Of a stretch of 64,000 nucleotides of DNA, positions 16,974-25,654 are shown piece after piece. Every line of letters begins with the position of its first letter. The first letter of the stretch is position 1. Below the pieces are notes generated by a model. That model ran no database searches. It saw only the letters and a list, made by a program, of their open reading frames with translations, and had not been told where the DNA came from. The translations under genes were made by a program, and so were the position numbers. Source of the DNA: an uncultured Oscillospiraceae bacterium (lineage in GTDB: Bacteria > Bacillota > Clostridia > Oscillospirales > Oscillospiraceae). Location: assembly GCA_934573855.1 (NCBI GenBank), contig CAKTMF010000003.1:124001-188000 (forward strand), given 5' to 3'.

Positions 16974-17648
16974 TCACGTTTCCGAGATATGCACGATACT
17001 GCTCAAAAGGCCGTTGCTGCTGTGCGTGACGTATTCTTCGTACTCTGCGCGGAAAATAAAGAACCTGTGTCCCCAGGACGAGACCTGCAGCCATTCGCCG
17101 TCTATCCCGGTAACGGTCAGAAAGTGCGCGTGGGTTGCCGTGGCCGCACGGGGCAGCCCGTCGGAGCGCATTACATACAGGGTCGCCTTGTCCTTGCGCC
17201 ATACTCGCGGAAAATTCGGCCCCACGGAAAGAATGACCGGGATGTCCGCAGAAAGCATTTCCTCAATGGTCCCGAAAAGCTCGCTTCTCCGCACGCCCCA
17301 ACGCGCCCTCATAGGCATTTTGTAATGCCTGAAGGCAAGCTCAAGCCCCGCAGCCAGCGTCAGTCCGTTCATGCCGAAGGGCGGCACGACGGGCATATAT
17401 CTGAGACAGAGCCGCCGCGAGTATTCGTCATAGTCCCGCTCGCTGACCGTATCGCCGAGAAGTGCGGCGGGGAATACGCCCCCGCAGCGCGCATTGTATT
17501 TTGACAGATAGATAAGCACATCCATACTGCCGATAACGCCGCAGCCGCAGCGGCGTATCACCCGGCTCTCCGACCATGTCTGAGTGCCGCCGTAGGACAG
17601 TACGCCGTCCTTCTCGACCGAAATATACGGGTGCTTCAGTTCAGTCAT
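16974..17648 (-). CDS. Putative papain-like (C39-like) cysteine peptidase
   Basis: 224 residues. Near the N-terminus YGGTQTW is followed by RRCGCGVIGSMDVLIYL, the Gln/Cys pattern of papain-like and C39-like peptidases (candidate nucleophile C34 or C36); THAHFLTVTGID and LQVSSWGHRFFI supply the His and Asn/Ser-Trp-Gly part. No signal peptide or transmembrane segment is apparent, so it is probably cytoplasmic. ATG 17648 has GGAGGAG about nine bases upstream; an earlier in-frame ATG does not. It precedes the GPH transporter on the same strand. Confidence 0.68.
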   Translation of the reverse strand: MTELKHPYISVEKDGVLSYGGTQTWSESRVIRRCGCGVIGSMDVLIYLSKYNARCGGVFPAALLGDTVSERDYDEYSRRLCLRYMPVVPPFGMNGLTLAAGLELAFRHYKMPMRARWGVRRSELFGTIEEMLSADIPVILSVGPNFPRVWRKDKATLYVMRSDGLPRAATATHAHFLTVTGIDGEWLQVSSWGHRFFIFRAEYEEYVTHSSNGLLSSIVHISET

Positions 17649-17677
17649 GAAAAAGGCTCCTCCAAATTGTTGAATCA

Positions 17678-17706
17678 ATTATAAATTATTTCGTCAAAAA
17701 ATTCAA
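17678..17706 (-). promoter_or_regulatory. Promoter for the C39-like gene
   Basis: Minus strand TTGAAT (17701-17706), 17-base spacer, TATAAT (17678-17683). Confidence 0.7.
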
Positions 17707-17781
17707 TCGTCTAAAAAAATGATGGAAAAAATACATGCACAGTGGTAAAATACAGGCGAAAACTTTGTATCGGAGGCAGAT

Positions 17782-18699
17782 ATGATGTTGGATTTTTTGC
17801 GCAGTCAGGGAGTAAGCGAGGAGCTTATATCAAAAATAAAGGATTTCCGTGCGAAATACCCGGCCGATGAGGCTTCTGTCCGCCGTATCCCCGTGCCGAA
17901 ATACCGCTACTATGGCCGTGATATCTGGGAAAAAGCCCTGACGGCGCTGCTTGCGGGGGAAAACATCCTGCTCGTCGGCCCGAAGGCCACCGGAAAGAAC
18001 GTGCTTGCGGAAAATCTCGCCGCCGTTTTCGCTCGGCCGGAGTGGGATATCTCTTTCTACCTCAACACGGACGCTTCATCGCTCATCGGTACGGATACTT
18101 TCCTTGACGGAGAGGTGCGTTTTCGCCACGGGCCGATATATCAGTGCGCGGAATTCGGCGGCTTCGGCATACTCGACGAGATAAACATGGCGAAAAACGA
18201 ATCCCTTGCCGTTTTGCATGCGGTGCTTGATTTCCGGCGTATAATCGACGTCCCCGGGTACGACCGCATAAGTCTCGCGCCCAGCACGCGGTTCATTGCC
18301 ACAATGAACTACGGCTACGCCGGAACACGAGAGCTGAACGAAGCGCTCGCCTCGCGCTTCATGGTCATCAATATGCCGATCATTTCCCAGGAAAATCTTG
18401 AAAACCTCCTTCAGTCCCAATTTCCGAGGCTCAAGAGCGAGTATACCCGTCAGTTTGCACAGCTTTTCCACGAGATTCGCGCGAAGTGCGACAGCTCCGA
18501 GATATCTACGAAGCCGCTCGATCTGCGCGGACTTGTCGCTGCGCTTAACCTCGTGAACGAGGGGCTTACGGTCGGTCAGGCGCTGGAGATGGGTATCGTG
18601 AATAAGTCCTTCGACGATTTTGAACACCAGCTCGTATCCGACATCATCGCCGCGAGGATCCCCGCCGGTATCGGAAGAGAGACGATATTTGAGTCATGA
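17782..18699 (+). CDS. MoxR-type AAA+ ATPase with atypical Walker A
   Basis: 305 residues of the MoxR/CbbQ/NorQ class, which act as chaperones with a VWA partner to insert metals or remodel a target. Walker A is GPKATGKN (about 65-72), with asparagine where Ser/Thr normally contacts Mg. Walker B is FGILDEINMA, followed by sensor-like TRFIATMNYG and an ELNEALASRFM arginine-finger region. GGAGG precedes two possible ATG starts (17782, 17785). The gene overlaps the VWA gene by four bases. The target protein is not encoded nearby. Confidence 0.83.
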   Translation: MMLDFLRSQGVSEELISKIKDFRAKYPADEASVRRIPVPKYRYYGRDIWEKALTALLAGENILLVGPKATGKNVLAENLAAVFARPEWDISFYLNTDASSLIGTDTFLDGEVRFRHGPIYQCAEFGGFGILDEINMAKNESLAVLHAVLDFRRIIDVPGYDRISLAPSTRFIATMNYGYAGTRELNEALASRFMVINMPIISQENLENLLQSQFPRLKSEYTRQFAQLFHEIRAKCDSSEISTKPLDLRGLVAALNLVNEGLTVGQALEMGIVNKSFDDFEHQLVSDIIAARIPAGIGRETIFES

Positions 18700-20405
18700 T
18701 AAACGAAGTTAGCGAGGTACAGAGAAAGCGCGCACTCAATCAGATATGGAACGGCGCAAGGAGCCACGCCTTTTCCCCGGACTTCAAGGCTTATGACAGT
18801 GAGGGCAGGGCGGATATTTACTGGAACAGCATTATCGGCGCGGTCAGATATCAGTACGATTACCCGCAGATCGAGGCTGTGTTCCGCGCATTTGAGCAGT
18901 ATGAAGATTCCTCCGTCTATGAAAGCCTTTTCTGGCTCGGGCTTGAAAACTCGGTGTACGGCAGGGAAGAGGGGGACCGTCCCGCTCTCGCCGAGCTAAG
19001 ACACGACTATGCCGAAAGCTTTCTCCGCCTTTATGAAACAAAGGAGAGCGACCGTCTTTACGAAGCGATGGCCACGGGGCATTTTAAGCGCGTCCTCGGG
19101 CGCGACCCCGGCTTGAGCGCGTATGAGAGCAAGCTCCTTGATGAGCTTGAGTTTTCGCCCGAGATGACTACGGAGGATATCGTCGAGCGCACTAAGGAGC
19201 TTTTCATGCGCTGGTTCCAGATACGCACAGAGGAACGCAGGCAGGAAAAGCACCATATCCCACCATCGATTTTCGGAAAGAAGAAGGGCAGCGGAAAAGC
19301 AAGGTACCGCAGATTCGGCATAGGCTTTGCCGATCACCCGGACAATATTTACGGCGGCAGCCACACGGGTGAAAAAAAGGAAGAGAATGAGCTGAAAACA
19401 AAGCTTTCGGCTGCAGAGCTTCGGGAATTTATGACCTCGAAGTACGGAAAGTCCATTTTTACCCCACGGGAGGTCTCTGAGATCGAGCGCAGGCTCTGCA
19501 CAGGGAATCATCTCGGCTGCTGCCTCCATTTCACGAACGGCGAGGAATACAGCGGCACGATATTCAACGGCTTCGAGGCTCTGCAAAAGCAGCGGGAAGC
19601 CCGGCAGATAGAAAAAAACCGCCAGTTCTATAAGGATAATTTCGCGCGAAATAACGCCGCCATAGCAAAGCTCACTTCTCAGGTGCAAAACTCCGTCCTC
19701 ATGCACCTGCAGCCGGTCGAGGTCAAGTCGGGCGGCGGCAGGCTGTGCGGCAGCAGAGCGTGGCGCGCACTGAAGCTTGACGACGGAAAGATATTTACCC
19801 GCACCGAGCAGGACGACGCAGGGAGCCTGAGCGTCGACATTCTTCTTGACGCCTCCACATCGCAGAAGCACAGACAGGAAACCGTTTCATCCCAAGGCTA
19901 CATGATCGCCGAGAGCCTGACACGCTGCTCAATTCCGTGCCGGGTGATGTCCTTCTGTTCGATGACCGGGTACACCGTGCTTCGTATTTTCCGTGACTAC
20001 AGCGAACCGAATAACAATAAAAAGATATTTGAGTATGTGTCCAACGGCTGCAACCGCGACGGTCTTGCCATCAGGGCCGCACATCATCTCATGTCGCAGT
20101 CTCACTATGAACACCGTATCCTTATCATCCTCTCGGACGTCAAGCCCAATGACGTGCTGAAAATACGCAGCGCCGGAGACGAGCTTATACCGTATGAGCA
20201 GCAGGCAGGACTTGTAGACACTTCGCTCGAGGTGCGCCGCGCGAGGGCGGACGGCATTGCTGTGGCGTGTGTTTTTACAGGCGACGACGAGGATGTCCCT
20301 TCTGCGAAGATGGTGTATGGGCGCGACTTTGCCCGGATACAGAGTCTTGACAAGCTCGCCGACGCAGTCGGACTCCTCATAAGAAACCAGATAAAGAATA
20401 TATGA
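18696..20405 (+). CDS. VWA domain protein (CobT/NorD/CbbO-like), partner of the MoxR ATPase
   Basis: 569 residues. A long helical, charged N-terminal part (about 1-370) precedes a C-terminal von Willebrand factor A domain whose MIDAS motif D385-A-S-T-S is intact, with a later SDVKPND aspartate loop and VACVFTGDDED. Such proteins pair with MoxR-type ATPases to activate metalloenzymes. The ATGA overlap with the upstream ATPase shows the two work together. No chelatase, oxidase or carboxylase subunit is adjacent, so the client is unknown. Confidence 0.8.
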   Translation: MINEVSEVQRKRALNQIWNGARSHAFSPDFKAYDSEGRADIYWNSIIGAVRYQYDYPQIEAVFRAFEQYEDSSVYESLFWLGLENSVYGREEGDRPALAELRHDYAESFLRLYETKESDRLYEAMATGHFKRVLGRDPGLSAYESKLLDELEFSPEMTTEDIVERTKELFMRWFQIRTEERRQEKHHIPPSIFGKKKGSGKARYRRFGIGFADHPDNIYGGSHTGEKKEENELKTKLSAAELREFMTSKYGKSIFTPREVSEIERRLCTGNHLGCCLHFTNGEEYSGTIFNGFEALQKQREARQIEKNRQFYKDNFARNNAAIAKLTSQVQNSVLMHLQPVEVKSGGGRLCGSRAWRALKLDDGKIFTRTEQDDAGSLSVDILLDASTSQKHRQETVSSQGYMIAESLTRCSIPCRVMSFCSMTGYTVLRIFRDYSEPNNNKKIFEYVSNGCNRDGLAIRAAHHLMSQSHYEHRILIILSDVKPNDVLKIRSAGDELIPYEQQAGLVDTSLEVRRARADGIAVACVFTGDDEDVPSAKMVYGRDFARIQSLDKLADAVGLLIRNQIKNI

Positions 20406-20406
20406 A

Positions 20407-20440
20407 AAAGAGTACATGCTTTAGCAGCATGTACTCTTTG
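20407..20440. terminator. Bidirectional terminator
   Basis: 14-bp stem (20407-20420 with 20426-20439) with A and T tracts, between the VWA gene (+) and pfp (-). Confidence 0.92.
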
Positions 20441-20453
20441 CTCGTTACCGCGG

Positions 20454-21695
20454 TTACTTTGCAAGTACCTTCTTGAGTTTCGCGTATCTGGGGAGAGAAC
20501 CTTCCCTCGGGATCTCAGGCTCGCCCTGAATGAGGGGGAGGACATAGTCGATGAACTCATGGGTAAGGCCGTTCTGAGTCTCGTTTATCCATTCCTGAGG
20601 GACCTTTTTCTCGTAGTTCGCGACCTCAGAGAGGGGCAAAAGCTCGTACTTGCAGGTGTACTTGCCGTCGACATACTCACGCTTGAAGGCCACCATCTTG
20701 CCGGTGACGCCAGCGACGGCCTGCTTGACGGCCTCCTGGCCCGCACCGAACGCCTCGTTCAAGTCGGTGAGGGACGCAAGATGTGCGCCGCAGCGCTGCA
20801 GAAGGCTCAGCTCGATACCGCGGACCTTCGCGCCGGTGTGCTTCTTGACGATATCGGCCAGCATTGCGGCAAGACCGCCGAGCTGGGCATGGCCGAAGCC
20901 GTCGGTAGAGGAGGTCTTTGCCTCGGAAACAAAGGTGCCGTCGGCATAGTGGATACCCTCGGAGACAGCGACAAGGACCTTGCCGTTCTTGGCATAGATC
21001 TCATCGACCTCTGCGAGGAACTTGTCCATATCAAAATCGGTCTCAGGGAGATAGATAAGGTCGGGGCCGGAGCCGAACTCGGTCGCGAGCGCGGCGCTGG
21101 CGGCGAGCCAGCCGGCGTGACGGCCCATGATCTCGACGATGGTGATCATGCCGTTATCGTATACTCTTGCGTCCTTGTTTATCTCCATGCAGGAGGTCGC
21201 AATATACTTCGCGGCGCTGGCAAAACCGGGGCAGTGGTCGGTGCCGTAAAGGTCGTTGTCTATGGTCTTGGGTACGCCCATGACGCGGCACTCGTAGCCG
21301 ACGGATTCCATATAACGGCTGATCTTGTTGCAGGTGTCCATGGAGTCGTTGCCGCCGTTGTAGAAGAAGTATCTGACGTTGTACTTCTTGAATATCTCAA
21401 GAATACGCTTATAATCGGTATCGTCCTTCTCGGGGTCGGCGATCTTATAGCGGCAGGAGCCAAGCTCGGAGGAAGGTGTGTTCAGGAGGAGCTTGAGCTC
21501 TTCGGGGTCTTCCTCGTCCATAACATAAAGCTTGTCGTCCAGTACGCCCTTGATACCGTGAGCCGCGCCGTAGACCTTGGTGATCTCGGGCGCGTCGAGC
21601 GCCGCGCGGATAACGCCGTAAGCGCTGGCATTGATAACGGCGGTGGGGCCGCCGGACTGGCCGAATATGCATGCACCGATGAGTTTTTCGTTCAT
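20454..21695 (-). CDS. pfp: Pyrophosphate-dependent 6-phosphofructokinase
   Basis: 413 residues of the PFK family. The phosphate-donor region reads GGNDSMDT rather than the GGDGT of ATP enzymes, and the next motif is GVPKTIDNDL with lysine, typical of PPi-using enzymes; MGRHAGWLA is the substrate-binding segment. It phosphorylates fructose 6-phosphate reversibly in glycolysis. The donor assignment is from these motifs and family knowledge, not measured. GGAGGAAG precedes the ATG. Transcribed divergently from fba, placing two consecutive glycolytic steps side by side. Confidence 0.88.
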   Translation of the reverse strand: MNEKLIGACIFGQSGGPTAVINASAYGVIRAALDAPEITKVYGAAHGIKGVLDDKLYVMDEEDPEELKLLLNTPSSELGSCRYKIADPEKDDTDYKRILEIFKKYNVRYFFYNGGNDSMDTCNKISRYMESVGYECRVMGVPKTIDNDLYGTDHCPGFASAAKYIATSCMEINKDARVYDNGMITIVEIMGRHAGWLAASAALATEFGSGPDLIYLPETDFDMDKFLAEVDEIYAKNGKVLVAVSEGIHYADGTFVSEAKTSSTDGFGHAQLGGLAAMLADIVKKHTGAKVRGIELSLLQRCGAHLASLTDLNEAFGAGQEAVKQAVAGVTGKMVAFKREYVDGKYTCKYELLPLSEVANYEKKVPQEWINETQNGLTHEFIDYVLPLIQGEPEIPREGSLPRYAKLKKVLAK

Positions 21696-21757
21696 TTTTA
21701 CTTCCTCCGCATGTGAAATTAATAATTTTTTTCTGCTGAATTTGTATATTGTGCGCC

Positions 21758-21786
21758 TTGATTAAAGTACTGATTGAGGATATAAT
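21758..21786 (+). promoter_or_regulatory. Promoter for the aldolase gene
   Basis: TTGATT (21758-21763), 17-base spacer, TATAAT (21781-21786); start near 21793, about 56 bases before the fba ATG. Confidence 0.75.
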
Positions 21787-21848
21787 ATAAATCACAATTT
21801 GTAAATATGCTAATTGTACAAAATTCACGAAAAAAGGAAGATTTAGAA

Positions 21849-22784
21849 ATGGCTCTTGTAACTACTAAGGAAATGTTTGAAAAAGCATACAAGGGTGGCT
21901 ACGCCATCGGTGCTTTCAACGTCAACAACATGGAGATCGTTCAGGGCATAACCGAAGCCGCAAAGGAAGTCAACGCTCCTCTGATCCTTCAGGTCTCCAA
22001 GGGCGCACGCGCATATGCAAACCACACCTACCTCATCAAGCTGGTCGAGGCCGCAGTCATCGAGACCGGTCTGCCCATCGCTCTCCATCTCGACCACGGC
22101 AACAGCTTTGAGCTCTGCAAGTCCTGCATTGACGGCGGCTTTACCTCCGTCATGATCGACGGTTCTTCCAAGAGCTTCGAGGATAACATAGCCCTCACCA
22201 GACAGGTCGTTGAGTACGCACACGACCACGGCGTCGTCGTCGAGGCTGAGCTCGGCACTCTCGCCGGTATCGAGGACGAGGTCAATGTCTCCGCCGAGAA
22301 CAGCTCCTACACCCGTCCCGAGGACGTTCAGGAGTTCGTCGAGCGCACCGGCTGCGACTCTCTTGCCATCGCCATCGGCACCTCTCACGGCGCATATAAG
22401 TTCAAGCCCGGCACCAATCCTCAGCTCCGCTTCGATATCCTTGAAGAAGTCGAGAAGCGTCTGCCCGGCTTCCCCATAGTTCTCCACGGTTCTTCCTCCG
22501 TTCCTCAGGAATTCGTCAGGATTATCAACGAGAACGGCGGCAACATGCCCGGTGCTATCGGTGTTCCCGAGGATCAGCTCCGCAAGGCCGCTTCCATGGC
22601 CGTCTGCAAGATCAACATCGACTCCGACCTGCGTCTCGCCATGACCGCGAGCATCCGCAAGTACTTCAACGAGCATCCCGATCACTTTGACCCCAGACAG
22701 TACCTTGCTCCCGCCCGCGACGCCATCAGAGAGATGGTCAAGCACAAGATCGTCGACGTTCTCGGCTGCGACGGCAAGGCTTGA
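21849..22784 (+). CDS. fba: Class II fructose-1,6-bisphosphate aldolase
   Basis: Zinc-dependent aldolase cleaving fructose 1,6-bisphosphate to DHAP and glyceraldehyde 3-phosphate. 311 residues with AIGAFNVNNMEI at the N-terminus, the zinc/active-site LHLDHGNS, VEAELGTLAGIED, AIGTSHGAYKF and VLHGSSSVP, then KINIDSDLR. ATG 21849 (MALVTTKEMF) is chosen over an upstream in-frame codon because AAGGAAG lies about ten bases before it. Codons are strongly biased to C-ending forms, as in highly expressed genes. Divergent from pfp. Confidence 0.96.
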   Translation: MALVTTKEMFEKAYKGGYAIGAFNVNNMEIVQGITEAAKEVNAPLILQVSKGARAYANHTYLIKLVEAAVIETGLPIALHLDHGNSFELCKSCIDGGFTSVMIDGSSKSFEDNIALTRQVVEYAHDHGVVVEAELGTLAGIEDEVNVSAENSSYTRPEDVQEFVERTGCDSLAIAIGTSHGAYKFKPGTNPQLRFDILEEVEKRLPGFPIVLHGSSSVPQEFVRIINENGGNMPGAIGVPEDQLRKAASMAVCKINIDSDLRLAMTASIRKYFNEHPDHFDPRQYLAPARDAIREMVKHKIVDVLGCDGKA

Positions 22785-22824
22785 GCCGGTCTGAAAACTA
22801 AATCAAAATAACGGAGGTGGCATA

Positions 22825-24435
22825 ATGAGTACTACCCCTGAGCGAAGCGGCGGCGTTGATACGATACTCCTCGTCAGATTGGCGGCGGCATCGGTGCTTC
22901 TTGCAGTTTCTCTGGTGCTTGAGCTTTCTGAGCTCCTGCGGACGGTCCTGCTTGCGGCTGCGGTCGTTGCCGCCGGATATGACATTGCCCTCGAGGCGGT
23001 GCGTTCCGTGCTGAGGAAGGACTTCTTTGCCGCCCCCGTTGTCGTTTTATTTGTCACTGCCGCCGCTCTTATCTCCGGCTTTTTTGCCGAAACGGCGGCA
23101 ATGGTGGTCCTGTACCAGCTCGGGTCCGCGATTGTAGCCTATTCGCAGGAGCGTCTGTGTCAGTCGGCTCTTTCCAATATCGGCAAGAGCAGGACCGAAA
23201 TTTATGAGCATATATCCGCCATGATCGGCGACCGTGAAGGCGCCCGCACGGCCATTTCCTCCGCGCTGGAGTCTGCGGCCGGCGCCGTGCTTCGCTTTGG
23301 TATAGTCATCGCAGTGCTGTTTGCGGTGCTTGTCCCGTTGATGACGGGGCTGACCTACCGCGTGTCGATACACCGGGCGCTCGTGATGATCCTCGTCTGC
23401 AATACAGGTTCTGTCGTCGCCTCGCTTTCATGCGTGGCCCTGACGGGGATGTGCAGCTGCGCGGGGAAGGGGATCATAACGGAGAGGGCCGAAGCTCTTG
23501 AGGCTCTCGCCGACACAGAGGTCGCCGTTTTTGACAAGTCCGGAGTCTTTACCGACAGCTCGCCCGAGGTCGTCGCGGTCGAACCCGTGAGACTTGACCG
23601 TGATACGTTCATTACCTTTGCAGCCCATGCGGCATATTATTCCGAGCAGCCCTTTGCGCAGGCTGTTGCCGATCTTTACGGTAGAGACTACAAGCTTGAG
23701 CTTATTGGAGATTTCGCTGATATCGCCGGAGCCGGCGTAGAGCTCAGCATTGGCGGCGCGCATGTCGTTTTCGGGAAACGTATACTCTTTGCCGGCAGGG
23801 AAGAGGAGCTGCCTCCTGACTCTGCAGGGACAGGACAGGTCTATTATATGACTGTCGCCGGCAAATATGTCGGAAGGCTCAGCGTTTCGAGCGGCATGAA
23901 TCCCGCCTCGGAAAACCTTGTAAGCGATTTTCGTGACGAGGGCGTCGAAAAGCTCGTTCTTCTCACCGAAGAGGGAAGGGAAGAGAGTACCGTATTCGCG
24001 GAGGAAATGCGTTTTACCGGCCTTTTCAGCCAGTGCGATACAGCCGCGAAGCTCAAATGTATTCGCGATATGAGATCCGCGGCCTCCGGAAATGTCGTGT
24101 ACATCTACGCAAACGGCGTCCAGATGCATACCGACGCCGACGTGGACATCAGAGTCAGCGGCAGGTCTAAATACGCTGACATCTTGGTGCTGCCTGAGTA
24201 TGTCGACGAGCTTCCCTCGGCTCTGGAAACTGCGAAAAGGATCAAATCAATATCAGCGATCAACGCGCTCATCACGTTTGCGGTTAAGGCTGTCGTGATC
24301 ACGCTCGCGCTGACCGGCTACTGCAATCTCTGGCTGGCAGTACTTTTGGATTCGGCTGCTGCGGTCGCGGCAGTGTTTAATTCGGATAAGGTCTCGGCCG
24401 AGTCTCATGCAAGCGTTTATAAGCGTAAAAAATGA
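22825..24435 (+). CDS. Degenerate P1B-type (Cd/Zn-like) ATPase homologue, probably catalytically dead
   Basis: 536 residues aligned by eye with heavy-metal P1B ATPases but missing most catalytic features. No metal-binding N-terminal domain is present. Only about 50 residues lie between the second membrane pair and the next, so the actuator domain with its TGE motif is essentially gone. The CPC membrane motif is replaced by C192-N-T. The phosphorylation site reads D237-K-S-G-V-F-T instead of DKTGT. HP is Q274-P, and GDGxND is ANGVQM at 429-434. About eight membrane segments remain. The frame is intact, with a good GGAGGTGG RBS 41 bases after fba, so it looks maintained rather than decayed. Confidence 0.75.
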   Translation: MSTTPERSGGVDTILLVRLAAASVLLAVSLVLELSELLRTVLLAAAVVAAGYDIALEAVRSVLRKDFFAAPVVVLFVTAAALISGFFAETAAMVVLYQLGSAIVAYSQERLCQSALSNIGKSRTEIYEHISAMIGDREGARTAISSALESAAGAVLRFGIVIAVLFAVLVPLMTGLTYRVSIHRALVMILVCNTGSVVASLSCVALTGMCSCAGKGIITERAEALEALADTEVAVFDKSGVFTDSSPEVVAVEPVRLDRDTFITFAAHAAYYSEQPFAQAVADLYGRDYKLELIGDFADIAGAGVELSIGGAHVVFGKRILFAGREEELPPDSAGTGQVYYMTVAGKYVGRLSVSSGMNPASENLVSDFRDEGVEKLVLLTEEGREESTVFAEEMRFTGLFSQCDTAAKLKCIRDMRSAASGNVVYIYANGVQMHTDADVDIRVSGRSKYADILVLPEYVDELPSALETAKRIKSISAINALITFAVKAVVITLALTGYCNLWLAVLLDSAAAVAAVFNSDKVSAESHASVYKRKK

Positions 24436-24441
24436 TATTAG

Positions 24442-24473
24442 ATCCCACGGATGTCTCCTCCGTGGGATTTTTC
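24442..24473 (+). terminator. Intrinsic terminator after the P-ATPase-like gene
   Basis: ATCCCACGGA (24442-24451) pairs with 24459-24468, followed by TTTTTC. Confidence 0.88.
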
Positions 24474-24502
24474 TTGACTCATTCGATATTTTGGTTTACA
24501 AT
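24474..24502 (+). promoter_or_regulatory. Promoter for the XerC-like recombinase
   Basis: TTGACT (24474-24479), 17-base spacer, TACAAT (24497-24502). Confidence 0.75.
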
Positions 24503-24508
24503 AATAAT

Positions 24509-24612
24509 TACTGGGGAGCGCGGGTTCCTCAGTTGATGAAAGCACGCCGAGGTTCGCATAATAACAATTAAGCGTAACTCAGCACATAAAAACAGCCATA
24601 GGAGTTAACATA
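24509..24612 (+). other. Unassigned 5' leader of the XerC-like gene
   Basis: About 104 transcribed bases before the ATG. GCG and CCTC at 24518-24532 can pair with GAGG and CGC near 24552-24559. The segment CGCCGAGGTTCGCAT resembles part of the tyrS T-box leader (13 of 15 matching) but no T-box core or terminator is present. I do not recognise a known riboswitch. Confidence 0.3.
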
Positions 24613-25620
24613 ATGAATTTGGACCAGGCAACGGACATTCCCGATATACTCAGGGACTTTCTCGAATATCACTCAACTGTGCGCGGACACTCCGACAAAA
24701 CCGTCGTCGGTTATTATATGGATCTGAAAATACTTTTCAGGTACATCAAGCGCCGCAGACGTCTTGTTCCGCCCGACGTGCCATTCAATGAAATTGACAT
24801 CACCGACATCGACCTTGATTTTATCAAGTCCGTAAAGATCGAGGAGCTGTATAGGTATCAATCGTTTTCGCCGGAGACGACCGACTCCGGTACTTCCCTC
24901 TCCGCCGCCAGCCGCTGCCGCCGCACATCGTCGGTTAAATCGTTTTACAATTATTTGACCACTAAAAGACACCTATTGGACTTTAATGTTTGTCAAGAAC
25001 TTGACATGCCGAAGCGTCAAAAAAGCCTTCCGAAATATCTTGAAGAGGCCGAGTGTGAGCGTCTGCTTGCCGCGTGCGACGGTCAATTTGCGCTGAGAGA
25101 TTACTGTATACTAATGCTGTTCATGTCCTGCGGACTTCGGATATCGGAGCTTGTTTCGCTGAATCTGACCGATATCTACGAGGATCACCTGCGGGTGCTT
25201 GGCAAAGGAAACAAAGAGCGCGTGATATACTTTGCGGACGGCTGCCGTGAGGCGATTGACGACTATCTCTGCGTTAGAAATGCCGACAAGGCGTCGGACG
25301 AGGATAAAAATGCGCTGTTTCTCAGCCGTGAAAACCGCCGTATAAGTGTAAGAAGCGTACAGAAGATGGTGGATAAAACACTTTTGAAGGCCGGACTGGA
25401 CGCTTCACGGTACTCCCCGCATAAGCTTCGCCATACAGCAGCGACACTCATGCTCAAAAACGGGGTCGATACACGCGCCCTGCAGGAGGTGCTTGGCCAC
25501 AGCAACCTGAATACCACGCAGATATACACCCATCTTGATAATGCCGCGCTGCATGAGGCGGCCATGGCGAACCCGATAGGCAGAAAAACGAAAGCCGACA
25601 TCGAGGATGACCTTGATTAG
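24613..25620 (+). CDS. xerC: Tyrosine recombinase, XerC-like
   Basis: 335 residues with an N-terminal SAM-like core-binding domain and a catalytic domain bearing the full set: Arg in CGLRISELVSL, Lys in GKGNKER, HKLRH (HxxR), LGHSNLNTTQIYTHL with His and the nucleophilic Tyr. Length and motifs fit chromosomal Xer recombinases, which resolve chromosome dimers at dif; a second one (xerD) is at 35.1 kb. It has its own promoter and is not next to phage genes or an attachment site, so a prophage integrase is less likely. Naming it XerC rather than a third Xer is inference. Confidence 0.82.
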   Translation: MNLDQATDIPDILRDFLEYHSTVRGHSDKTVVGYYMDLKILFRYIKRRRRLVPPDVPFNEIDITDIDLDFIKSVKIEELYRYQSFSPETTDSGTSLSAASRCRRTSSVKSFYNYLTTKRHLLDFNVCQELDMPKRQKSLPKYLEEAECERLLAACDGQFALRDYCILMLFMSCGLRISELVSLNLTDIYEDHLRVLGKGNKERVIYFADGCREAIDDYLCVRNADKASDEDKNALFLSRENRRISVRSVQKMVDKTLLKAGLDASRYSPHKLRHTAATLMLKNGVDTRALQEVLGHSNLNTTQIYTHLDNAALHEAAMANPIGRKTKADIEDDLD

Positions 25621-25654
25621 AAGAGCGCCCTGACAAAAATGTCAGGACGTTCTT
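25621..25654. terminator. Bidirectional terminator, contains a stop codon
   Basis: 14-bp stem with two G-U type pairs (25621-25634 with 25641-25654), loop AAAAAT. The TGA of the convergent minus-strand gene (25642-25644) is inside the stem. Confidence 0.8.

Noticed and set aside
20559..21716. A 385-codon + strand frame opposite pfp
   Set aside because: Shadow of a clear phosphofructokinase.
24613..25620. Prophage or integrative element integrase
   Set aside because: No phage genes, excisionase, tRNA or att repeats nearby; length and motifs fit a chromosomal Xer recombinase.
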